Assembly: GCA_023433185.1 (NCBI GenBank)
Contig: JAEZEN010000568.1
Location: forward strand, 1 to 6,304
Direction of reading: 5' to 3'
DNA length: 6,304 nucleotides
Origin: Pseudomonadota bacterium
Lineage (GTDB): Bacteria > Pseudomonadota > Alphaproteobacteria > Rhizobiales > Kaistiaceae
Shown here one piece after another: positions 1 through 5,239 of the stretch. The notes beneath the pieces are model-generated. The model was given only the letters and a program-made list of their open reading frames with translations. It made no database searches and was not told the origin of the DNA. Position 1 is the stretch's first letter. Every line of letters begins with the position of its first letter. Position numbers and translations under genes: made by a program.

Positions 1-371
1 CCGGCTCTGGATGCCGGCGCGACGCTGTCGAAGAAGCCGGTCACCGCCGCGAGCCGCCCATCCGCGATCGCGGCGAAATCGACGCCCTGCACCACCGGCG
101 GACCGTCTGCGGGCGCCAGGGCCCATCCGAAGCGGACGCGATCGTTGTGGGTGTCGACGTCGCTGGTGCGGCGGAAGCGGTGGCCGGGAAAACGCTCGTG
201 CACCTGCCCGACCATGGCGTGGATGCCGTCGCGGCCGTCGCCGCGAAGCACCGGATCGAGGTAGAGGGCGTTCTCCGTCCAGATCGCGGCAACCAGCGCC
301 GCGCGCCGCGCGGCGTCGGTCTCGTTCCACATATCGATATAGCGATCGATGAGCGCCGTGACTTCACTCAT
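1..371 (-). CDS. SnoaL-like / NTF2-fold protein, partial at left edge
   Basis: The reverse strand is open from an ATG at 371 to the window edge, giving 123 residues without a stop. The start is set by a good ribosome binding site, AAGGAG, 6 nt upstream. The protein begins MSEVTALIDRYIDMWNETDA. Further on it has LYLDPVLRGDGRDGI (residues 37-50), FPGHRFRR (61-68) and VRFGWALAP near 79-87, and it ends with AAVTGFFDSV. This order of motifs is typical of small SnoaL-like (nuclear transport factor 2 superfamily) proteins, which form a cone-shaped fold with a hydrophobic pocket. Members range from ketosteroid-isomerase-like enzymes to proteins of unknown role, so no reaction can be assigned. The family is usually about 120-140 residues, so only a few residues should be missing. 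There is no signal peptide, so it is probably cytoplasmic. It is transcribed divergently from the XRE regulator at 508, which may control it. Confidence 0.85.
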   Translation of the reverse strand, partial: MSEVTALIDRYIDMWNETDAARRAALVAAIWTENALYLDPVLRGDGRDGIHAMVGQVHERFPGHRFRRTSDVDTHNDRVRFGWALAPADGPPVVQGVDFAAIADGRLAAVTGFFDSVAPASRA

Positions 372-379
372 TTCGTCTT

Positions 380-385
380 CTCCTT
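380..385 (-). promoter_or_regulatory. Ribosome binding site of the SnoaL-like gene
   Basis: Read on the minus strand this is AAGGAG, 8 nt from the first base of the ATG counted from its last G (6-9 nt by usual counting). It is a strong Shine-Dalgarno match and fixes the start at 371. The divergent gene at 508 lacks any such site. Confidence 0.75.
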
Positions 386-407
386 GTCTCGTCTTTCCAA
401 GCCAGGC

Positions 408-422
408 TGCGGCAACGCCGCA
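408..422. promoter_or_regulatory. Perfect 6-bp inverted repeat in the divergent region
   Basis: TGCGGC-AAC-GCCGCA is an exact inverted repeat with a 3-nt centre, 37-51 bp upstream of the SnoaL-like start codon. In RNA from the minus strand it could form a small GC-rich hairpin in the leader. In DNA it could be an operator. There is no T-tract, so it is not a standard terminator. In GC-rich DNA such short repeats also occur by chance, so the functional call is weak. Confidence 0.3.
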
Positions 423-455
423 CAGTCTTGATCCCGCTGCCCACGTCCAAAGTCG

Positions 456-472
456 ATTACGTCGGAGGTAAT
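456..472. promoter_or_regulatory. Inverted repeat ATTAC-N7-GTAAT, candidate operator
   Basis: Two exact 5-bp arms are separated by 7 bp between the divergent SnoaL-like gene and XRE regulator. The arms are AT-rich in a GC-rich region, and their centres are 12 bp apart, close to one helical turn, which suits a dimeric helix-turn-helix protein. The repeat lies 36-52 bp upstream of the regulator's start codon, next to its likely -35 region. I infer that the regulator at 508 may bind here to control itself and its neighbour. No binding site is known to me for this exact subfamily. Confidence 0.35.
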
Positions 473-494
473 GGAACACGCGAGCGGAGGGCTC

Positions 495-500
495 TAGATT
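495..500 (+). promoter_or_regulatory. -10-like hexamer just ahead of the XRE regulator start
   Basis: TAGATT matches the -10 consensus TATAAT at 4 of 6 positions and ends 7 nt before the ATG at 508. Initiation the usual 7 or so nt downstream would place the first RNA base at or next to the A of the start codon. The expected -35 position (about 472-477, TGGAAC) is a poor match. This agrees with the absence of a Shine-Dalgarno sequence and suggests a leaderless mRNA. Confidence 0.35.
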
Positions 501-507
501 TCGTCCG

Positions 508-1305
508 ATGAACACCGCGCCATCCTACGTCGGCGGCCATATCCGCACCTGGCGGCAGCGCCGCCGGCTGAGCCAGATCGAGCTCGCCGTCGACAGCGCA
601 ATCTCGACCCGTCACCTCAGCTTCCTCGAGACGGGACGATCGCGGCCTTCGCGCGAGGTTGTGCTTCGCCTCGCGGAATCTCTCGCCGTCCCGCTCCGCG
701 ACCGCAACACGATGCTGGTCTCGGCCGGCTTCGCCCCGGTCTATGCCGAGCGCCAGATCGACGACGCGTCGCTCGCCGCGGCCCGGACGGCGATCGACAT
801 CATGCTCCGCGGCCACGAACCCTACCCGGCGCTGGCCGTTGATCGCGAGTGGATCATGCTCGCCGCGAACCGGGCCCTCGGCCCGTTGCTCGAAGGCGTG
901 GCCCCGAGCCTCCTCGCGCCGCCGGTCAACGTGATGGTGCTCAGCCTCCACCCCGAGGGGCTGGCGCCGCGGATCGAAAACCTCGCCGAATGGCGGCGGC
1001 ACCTCCTCGAGCGCCTGCAGCGGCAGATCGAGGCGAGCGCCGACCCGGCGCTGGCGGACCTGCTTCAGCGCCTCGAAAGCCTGCCGTCGCCGCGGGTCCC
1101 GGCCCGGGCGCGGCATGCCTTGCAGGGGCCGCTGGTCCCTATCCGCCTCCGGGTCGGCCGCGACACTCTGTCGATGTTCTCGACGACCACCGTCTTCGGC
1201 ACGCCGGTCGAGATCACGCTGTCGGAACTCGCGATCGAATCGTTCTTCCCGGCCGACGCGCCGACCGCAGACGCCCTCCGGCGGATGGCTCAACGCCCTC
1301 CCTAG
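508..1305 (+). CDS. XRE-family transcriptional regulator with MmyB-like ligand-binding domain
   Basis: A 265-residue cytoplasmic DNA-binding regulator. Residues 10-66 form an XRE/Cro-type helix-turn-helix, with RRRLSQIELAVDSAISTRHL followed by the signature FLETGRSRPSREVVLRLAE. Residues about 95-262 match the MmyB-like ligand-binding domain (MLTR_LBD), seen in HEPYPALAVDREW, the hydrophobic GVAPSLLAPPVNVMVLSLHP and GLAPRIENLAEWR. The related mycobacterial and actinobacterial proteins have a PAS-like pocket that can hold a fatty-acid-like ligand; the ligand here is unknown. The length is normal for the family. No alternative start is visible: the frame is closed by a TAA at 469-471, with no ATG, GTG or TTG between it and 508. 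No Shine-Dalgarno sequence precedes the ATG. The divergent SnoaL-like gene is its most likely target. Its stop lies 28 bp from the stop of the convergent protease gene. Confidence 0.92.
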   Translation: MNTAPSYVGGHIRTWRQRRRLSQIELAVDSAISTRHLSFLETGRSRPSREVVLRLAESLAVPLRDRNTMLVSAGFAPVYAERQIDDASLAAARTAIDIMLRGHEPYPALAVDREWIMLAANRALGPLLEGVAPSLLAPPVNVMVLSLHPEGLAPRIENLAEWRRHLLERLQRQIEASADPALADLLQRLESLPSPRVPARARHALQGPLVPIRLRVGRDTLSMFSTTTVFGTPVEITLSELAIESFFPADAPTADALRRMAQRPP

Positions 1306-1308
1306 AGA

Positions 1309-1324
1309 CGCCCCGGCATGGGCG
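1309..1324. terminator. Small hairpin in the convergent gap
   Basis: CGCCC-CGGCAT-GGGCG forms a 5-bp GC stem with a 6-nt loop inside the 28-bp gap between two converging genes. It could help end transcription from both sides. There is no T-run on either strand and the stem is short, so it is at best a weak terminator. Confidence 0.25.
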
Positions 1325-1333
1325 AGGGAAGGA

Positions 1334-2359
1334 TCAGCCGGACATCGAGCGCTCCACCGGGGTCACGGCGAAGGACCGCGGCCGCCCGAGGCGGAGCACG
1401 TCAATCGTCACGGCACGCCCGATGCGATCCGCATCGAGGAGCCGGATCAGGTCGTCGACACCGGTCACGGGCCTGCCGTCGAGGGCGACGACGAGGTCCT
1501 GGCGGAGGAGGCCGCCCCGGGAGCCGGGCCCCCCCGGGGCGACGCTGCCGAGCATGGCGCCGCTGGCCTGGGCGAGGCCCGCGGCGAGCGCGTGGCGGCG
1601 CGGGATCGGGGCGGTCTCGGCGCTGACGCCGATGAAGGCGCGGCGCACCCGGCCGTGGCGGATCAGTTCGGCCACGACGAAGCTCGCCGTATTGGCGGCG
1701 ACCGCGAAGCAGATCCCTTGCGCATGCGGGATGATCGCGGTGTTGACGCCGACCACCTCGCCGCGGGACGAGACCAGCGGCCCGCCGGAATTGCCCGGGT
1801 TGAGCGCCGCATCGGTCTGGATCACGTCCTCGATCGTCCGGCCGGTGCTGGCCCTTATCGAGCGGCCGAGCGCCGAGGCGACGCCGGCCGTCACCGTCGA
1901 CTCGAAGCCGAGCGGATTGCCGATCGCGACGACGAGCTGGCCGCGGCGGACGGCCTTGGAATCCCCCAGCCGGGCGGTGGGCAGGTCGCGCGCGGCATTG
2001 GCGCGGAGGAGCGCGATGTCGGTGTCGGGATCGGTGCCGATGAGTTGCGCGTTCGTGGTGCGGCCCTCGGCGTCGGCAAGGCGGATCTCATGGAAGCCGT
2101 TGACGACGTGGGCGTTGGTGACGATCAGCCCGTCGGGGGAGAGCACGAAGCCCGAGCCGGTGCCGCCGCCGCGCTGGCCCTTCCGGCGCGTGTCGACGCG
2201 GAGAACCGCGGGGCCGACGGTATCGGCGATGCGGGCGACGGCCTCGGAATAGGCGTCGAGAAGCGCGGCATCGCCGGCGGGCACCGGGGCCGCCGGCCGG
2301 GGCTGCGCGTCGTCATGGTCTTCGGCGTCGAGGATGAAGCGGGGAAGCGTGTCGAGCAT
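1334..2359 (-). CDS. Trypsin-like serine protease with PDZ domain (S1C, HtrA/Deg type)
   Basis: A 341-residue S1C peptidase. The catalytic triad is visible: His84 in IVTNAHVV, Asp114 in DPDTDIALL and Ser191 in LNPGNSGGPLV. The protease domain covers about residues 35-235. A single PDZ domain follows (about 238-336, starting RRAFIGVSAE and including LLRQDLVVALDGRPVTGVDD). Such enzymes cut unfolded or damaged proteins, and the PDZ domain usually binds hydrophobic C-termini. Typical HtrA/DegP proteins have a signal peptide or membrane anchor. Here the N-terminus (MLDTLPRFILDAEDHDDAQP) is acidic and polar with no hydrophobic stretch, so this copy looks cytoplasmic as read. The start is supported by AAAGGA 7 nt upstream. 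It is divergent from the porin gene and convergent with the XRE regulator. Calling it DegP, DegQ or DegS would be unjustified. Confidence 0.93.
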   Translation of the reverse strand: MLDTLPRFILDAEDHDDAQPRPAAPVPAGDAALLDAYSEAVARIADTVGPAVLRVDTRRKGQRGGGTGSGFVLSPDGLIVTNAHVVNGFHEIRLADAEGRTTNAQLIGTDPDTDIALLRANAARDLPTARLGDSKAVRRGQLVVAIGNPLGFESTVTAGVASALGRSIRASTGRTIEDVIQTDAALNPGNSGGPLVSSRGEVVGVNTAIIPHAQGICFAVAANTASFVVAELIRHGRVRRAFIGVSAETAPIPRRHALAAGLAQASGAMLGSVAPGGPGSRGGLLRQDLVVALDGRPVTGVDDLIRLLDADRIGRAVTIDVLRLGRPRSFAVTPVERSMSG

Positions 2360-2484
2360 GGGACAGTCCTTTCGGGCCGCTCATATGGGCACGCGCCGGC
2401 ATCGGCGGAAGATGCGGGGCGTTGCGGCGCGCCGCGGATCAGGCATGATGCGACTTGGCAGGTCGGTCTGTTTGGGGTGGCACC
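2360..2484. promoter_or_regulatory. Divergent intergenic region between protease and porin
   Basis: These 125 bp should hold promoters for both genes. On the minus strand AAAGGA (2367-2372) is the protease ribosome binding site. On the plus strand TTGGCA at 2455-2460 resembles a -35 box (5 of 6), but there is no matching -10 box 16-18 bp downstream, so no porin promoter can be called. GGGGTGG at 2474-2480 is a degenerate ribosome binding site for the porin. A perfect 12-bp palindrome, GCGGCGCGCCGC, lies at 2424-2435, and GCAT-G-ATGC at 2443-2451. Both are short and unproven as operators. Confidence 0.4.
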
Positions 2485-3666
2485 ATGAGACTGAAGCGCC
2501 TGTTGCTGGCGGGCGCGGCGGCCCTCATCCCCGTCTCGGCGGGCGCGGGCGAGCTCGTCCTCGGCGTCCACCCGGTCGACTATGTCGGCATCTGCGATGC
2601 CTATGGCAGCGCCTATTTCTACGTTCCGGGCACGCAGACCTGCCTGAGCTTCGGTGGCTACATGCAGTTCGACGCCTGGCTGTTCGACAGCGACGTCGGC
2701 CAGAACTACTTCAATGTCGCCAACTACCTGACCGGCGCCGTCAGCCCGACGAGCGACCCCAGCAACCCGCTGGCCCAGACCTCGGGCGCCGTCGCGGGCT
2801 ATCCCTACCAGACCGACGGCTACGCCGCACCGTGGACCTTCTCGGAGGAGATCAAGCTCGTCTACGACGCCAGGACCCACACCGATATCGGTGTCGTCGA
2901 AACCTACATCCGCGTCGTCATCGAAGGGATCCCCGACACCACCAACAGCAACGTCCCGGCCGCGATCACGCGGATCGCCACCTTCGACCGGGCCTTCGCC
3001 GCGATCGGCCCGCTCTTCGTCGGCTACTACGATTCGATCTTCGCCTATCAGGCCGCGGCCTTCAGTCTCGACGGCAACATCAATGCCGACCCGCAGGTCG
3101 ACCAGATCCAGCTGAACCATTCATGGGGGCCCTGGAAGGCGGCCGTCGCCCTCGAGGACCCGCGCGACTGGTTCGTAGGCGATTCCAACATCACCGGCGA
3201 TTTTCCGAGCCTCGCCTTCGCACTCACCGGAACCTGGAAGAGCGCCTATCTCCAGGCCGCGCTTGGTGCGACCGACCGCACCACGGGCACCGGCTGGGGC
3301 GCGCAGCTTTCCGGATCGCTCGGCTCCGGAACGCAACCGCAGATCATGGCGAACCTCGCCTACTCCGACAACGCCCCGGCCTATGTTGGCGGCACCAACT
3401 GCACCGGAGCCTGCGCCAACGAAGGCACATGGTGGTCGGCCCTGCTTTCCGGCCAGGTGAACCTGACCCCAACTTGGTCGGTGAACGCGACCTCGAGCTA
3501 CATGGAGGGACCTTCGACCCATGAATGGCAGGCCGCCGCCGGCATCGGCTGGGCGCCGACCGCCACCGCGCTGGTCTCCGCCGAACTCCTCTATGTCGAC
3601 AACGCCGGCACCGGTTCCCTCGGCCTTCACACGCAGTTGAAGACATCCTTCGGCAACGACAATTGA
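2485..3666 (+). CDS. Outer-membrane porin, Porin_2 family
   Basis: A 393-residue predicted beta-barrel channel for small solutes in the outer membrane. Residues 1-21 are a signal peptide (MRLKRLLLAGAAALIPVSAG plus A21), with likely cleavage after the AGA at 19-21. The mature start carries the Porin_2 hallmark: VDYVGICDAYGSAYFYVPG and then TCLSFGGYMQFDAW, with Cys37 and Cys53. Further family blocks are LVYDARTHTDIGVVETYIR (125-143) and TFDRAFAAIGPLFVGYYDS (166-184). A second close Cys pair, Cys306 and Cys310, lies in NCTGAC and could form a disulfide in a loop. The chain ends LHTQLKTSFGNDN, so the last aromatic residue is not terminal as it usually is in outer-membrane barrels. The ATG at 2485 is chosen because the signal peptide begins there; an in-frame ATG at 2455 would add ten residues ahead of it. 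The closest relatives should be hyphomicrobial porins; the substrate is unknown. Confidence 0.9.
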   Translation: MRLKRLLLAGAAALIPVSAGAGELVLGVHPVDYVGICDAYGSAYFYVPGTQTCLSFGGYMQFDAWLFDSDVGQNYFNVANYLTGAVSPTSDPSNPLAQTSGAVAGYPYQTDGYAAPWTFSEEIKLVYDARTHTDIGVVETYIRVVIEGIPDTTNSNVPAAITRIATFDRAFAAIGPLFVGYYDSIFAYQAAAFSLDGNINADPQVDQIQLNHSWGPWKAAVALEDPRDWFVGDSNITGDFPSLAFALTGTWKSAYLQAALGATDRTTGTGWGAQLSGSLGSGTQPQIMANLAYSDNAPAYVGGTNCTGACANEGTWWSALLSGQVNLTPTWSVNATSSYMEGPSTHEWQAAAGIGWAPTATALVSAELLYVDNAGTGSLGLHTQLKTSFGNDN

Positions 3667-3684
3667 CGGGCGCCGACGTGATCG

Positions 3685-3721
3685 GGGCCGTTGCCATGAA
3701 TTCGCCATCGATTCACGGCCC
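3685..3721 (+). terminator. Stem-loop after the porin gene, possible terminator or attenuator
   Basis: GGGCCGT (3685-3691) pairs exactly with ACGGCCC (3715-3721). GAAT (3698-3701) can continue the stem with ATTC (3711-3714), leaving a 6-nt bulge on the 5' side. The hairpin starts 18 bp after the porin stop. The bases after it (CAATCCGCCG) have no T-run, so it is not a classical intrinsic terminator. It may lower read-through into the next gene or protect the 3' end of the porin mRNA. Confidence 0.35.
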
Positions 3722-3785
3722 AATCCGCCGCCAATCGGATCAGGATCAGGGGGGTGGGCCATTGCCGGTGGGCGACCGGATTGCG

Positions 3786-4961
3786 ATGACAACAGGGATG
3801 CCCTCGCCTCGCCGCATGGCGGCGTTGACGGGGGCTCTGGCGGCACTGTGCCTGGTTTGCGGAACGGTCGCAGCCCAGGAGGTGCCCGAGCCGCGGGTAT
3901 CACCGCTCAGGACGACGACATCTCCCGCCGAGGAGGCCCTTCTGGCCACCGGCGCGACGCCACCGGCCTTCGCCGAAGAGGATTTCCAGCCGGTGCAGGC
4001 CCTTGATGCCTTCGAGGCCGCGACCGGCGTCGATCTCACGACGATCGCGCAGTCAGGCGACGCCCCGGGCGAGCCTCTCAATCTCATGCCGCCCGGCGGT
4101 TCCTCCGACCCCTTCTCGGGGCAACTGGACTATCCCGCCGGTACGCCGATCGACCTCACCGCCCCCGGCATCGGCGGCGCCGACCCCAGCGCGCCCGATG
4201 TCGTTCTGGGCTCCTACACGCTCGATGCACGGATGTTCGCCGACGGTCCGCCGCTCGAATCGGGCGTCGTCTGGCGCGTCTTCGCCGATGGCGGACCGAA
4301 CGGCAAGTTGCGCCTCGTCGGCGAGGCCGATGGCGGCCCCGTCACGCTCCGTCTCAAGCCGGGCGAGTACTACATCCACGCCGCCTTCGGCCGAGCGGGC
4401 ATAACCCGCAAGGTCACGGTCGCGCCGACTCCGCGCGCCGAAACCATCGTCCTCGACGCTGGCGGCCTCCGCCTCGCCGCGCTGGCCGGCAAGGATCGCG
4501 TGATCGCCCCGGAGGACGTCCGGTTCCACATCTACGCCCCCGACGAAGGCGGCTCCGACGCGCGGATCACCGTGATGGAGAACGCGCCGGCCGGCACCGT
4601 GATCGGTCTCAACAGCGGCATCTACCATGTCGTCTGCCGCTATGGCGACGCCAATGCCATCGTCCGGGCCGACATCCGCGTCGAGGCCGGAAAGCTGACC
4701 GAGGCCACTCTCTACCAGCAGGCCGCCCGCGTGACCCTGAAGCTGGTCGAGAACCAGGGCGGCGAGGCCCTCGCCAACACCCAGTGGTCGGTCGTCACGT
4801 CGGCTGGCGAGAGTGTCGCGGAAAGCGTCGGCGCGTTCCCCTCGGTGGTGCTGTCGGCCGGGGAATACACAGCCATCGCCAAGCATTCCGACCGGATCTT
4901 CGAGCAGAAGTTCCTCGTCGAGGCCGGGCTCAACCGGGACGTCGAGGTGCTGGTCCGGTAG
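3786..4961 (+). CDS. Secreted protein with three internal beta-rich repeats, function unknown
   Basis: A 391-residue protein that I cannot assign to a characterised family. A basic N-terminus and hydrophobic segment (ALTGALAALCLVCGTVAA, 13-30) form a signal peptide with likely cleavage before Gln31. The cysteine at 25 follows a valine and does not fit a lipobox. Residues 31-140 are rich in Pro, Ala and acidic residues and probably unstructured. Residues 143-391 hold three diverged repeats, each with a turn then strands: LKPGEYYIHAAFGRAG (190-205), LNSGIYHVVCRYGDAN (275-290) and LSAGEYTAIAKHSDR (356-370). These look like small beta-sandwich modules, as in carboxypeptidase-regulatory-like or Ig-like domains, so a periplasmic structural or binding role is plausible. 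The start is uncertain: ATGs at 3798 and 3816 and a TTG at 3762, the last with a purine-rich GGGGGGTGGG upstream, are in frame. It follows the porin by 119 bp and is close-coupled to the next gene. Confidence 0.85.
   Translation: MTTGMPSPRRMAALTGALAALCLVCGTVAAQEVPEPRVSPLRTTTSPAEEALLATGATPPAFAEEDFQPVQALDAFEAATGVDLTTIAQSGDAPGEPLNLMPPGGSSDPFSGQLDYPAGTPIDLTAPGIGGADPSAPDVVLGSYTLDARMFADGPPLESGVVWRVFADGGPNGKLRLVGEADGGPVTLRLKPGEYYIHAAFGRAGITRKVTVAPTPRAETIVLDAGGLRLAALAGKDRVIAPEDVRFHIYAPDEGGSDARITVMENAPAGTVIGLNSGIYHVVCRYGDANAIVRADIRVEAGKLTEATLYQQAARVTLKLVENQGGEALANTQWSVVTSAGESVAESVGAFPSVVLSAGEYTAIAKHSDRIFEQKFLVEAGLNRDVEVLVR
4212..4958 (+). repeat. Three tandem protein repeats of about 80-85 residues
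   Basis: These are repeats at protein level inside the secreted protein: approximately residues 143-226 (4212-4463), 227-312 (4464-4721) and 313-391 (4722-4958). Each has an opening strand (SYTLDARM, LRLAALAG, RVTLKLVE), a middle strand (VVWRVFAD, VRFHIYAP, TQWSVVTS), a turn of the form L-x-x-G-x-Y, and a closing strand often ending VEAG (RVEAGKL in repeat 2, LVEAGLN in repeat 3). DNA identity between copies is low, so the duplications are old. Boundaries are approximate. Confidence 0.7.
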
Positions 4962-4966
4962 CCCGG

Positions 4967-5107
4967 ATGGGATCGTCCCTCCAGGCGGACGACCTGGCCC
5001 TGGCCCGCACGGGACCGCCGCTCCATCTCTCGGAGGAGACGCAGGCCGTCCTGATGGTCGCGATCATCCTGGCCCTGCTCGTCATCCTGTGGCGCACCTG
5101 GCGGTGA
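4967..5107 (+). CDS. Small single-pass membrane protein (46 residues)
   Basis: The reading frame gives MGSSLQADDLALARTGPPLH followed by LSEETQAVLM and the hydrophobic VAIILALLVILW, ending RTWR. A polar N-terminal half is followed by one membrane segment at about residues 28-42, with a basic tail of two arginines. By the positive-inside rule the C-terminus should be in the cytoplasm and the N-terminal half in the periplasm. The ATG lies 5 bp after the stop of the repeat-protein gene. No good ribosome binding site is present, so translation is probably coupled to that gene. I do not recognise a family. Small size is the main reason for doubt; the clean membrane segment and tight spacing are the reasons to accept it. 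Confidence 0.65.
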   Translation: MGSSLQADDLALARTGPPLHLSEETQAVLMVAIILALLVILWRTWR

Positions 5108-5163
5108 GACAGCGCGGCCCGCCGAAATCAAACGCGATGGCGCGGACGCCCGGTTGCGGCTAG

Positions 5164-5179
5164 TGTGAACCGCGTCACA
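5164..5179. promoter_or_regulatory. CRP-type binding site TGTGA-N6-TCACA
   Basis: Both half-sites match the core CRP/FNR-superfamily cAMP-receptor-protein consensus exactly, with the correct 6-bp spacer (ACCGCG). The centre (5171.5) lies about 41 bp upstream of the start point predicted from the TATGTT hexamer at 5200-5205. That is the position of class II activator sites. It is the only site of this form I noticed in the intergenic regions. Which CRP-like protein would bind it in this organism is not known from the sequence. Confidence 0.55.
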
Positions 5180-5199
5180 GTCTGTTCGACTGATCCGTG

Positions 5200-5205
5200 T
5201 ATGTT
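5200..5205 (+). promoter_or_regulatory. -10-like hexamer of the LuxR-type gene
   Basis: TATGTT matches TATAAT at 4 of 6 positions. A start point near 5212-5213 would leave a leader of about 27 nt carrying the ribosome binding site at 5227-5232. No -35 box with normal spacing is seen, as expected for an activator-dependent promoter. Confidence 0.35.
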
Positions 5206-5226
5206 CGCGCACTTTTCCCGCCACGT

Positions 5227-5232
5227 GGGGAG
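5227..5232 (+). promoter_or_regulatory. Ribosome binding site of the LuxR-type gene
   Basis: GGGGAG lies 7 nt before the ATG at 5240. It decides between that start and an in-frame ATG at 5201, which has no such site and would fall upstream of the predicted transcription start. Confidence 0.7.
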
Positions 5233-5239
5233 AAAGCGG

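Noticed and set aside
457..1293. Open frame on the minus strand (278 codons) opposite the XRE regulator
   Set aside because: The plus-strand protein has clear XRE and MmyB-like motifs. The antisense product is rich in Arg, Glu and Asp without any domain.
849..2252. Long open frame on the plus strand (467 codons) across the regulator and protease genes
   Set aside because: It overlaps two well-supported genes in other frames, and its composition is dominated by Arg, Ala, Pro and Ser with no motif.
2424..2435. Perfect 12-bp palindrome GCGGCGCGCCGC
   Set aside because: It is only G and C in a GC-rich region, so chance is likely; it is mentioned in the intergenic entry but not called an operator.
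2456..2470. Possible sigma-54 promoter (TGGCA) ahead of the porin
   Set aside because: The required GC at the -12 position is absent; the bases at the right distance are TG.
2455..2484. Earlier in-frame ATG for the porin
   Set aside because: It would put ten residues in front of a complete signal peptide starting MRLKRLLLAG, which is much less likely than the start at 2485.
1115..2488. Long open frame on the plus strand (457 codons) opposite the protease gene
   Set aside because: It lies antisense to a protease with intact catalytic motifs. Its translation is a biased mix of Arg, Gly, Ala and Asp with no recognisable domain, as expected from the shadow frame of a GC-rich gene.
3846..3863. 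Lipoprotein signal (LCLVC) in the repeat protein
   Set aside because: The residue before Cys25 is Val, not Gly, Ala or Ser, and a standard cleavage site (TVAA before Gln31) follows.
5201..5239. Earlier in-frame ATG for the LuxR-type regulator
   Set aside because: It has no ribosome binding site and overlaps the predicted -10 box, while the ATG at 5240 has GGGGAG at good spacing.
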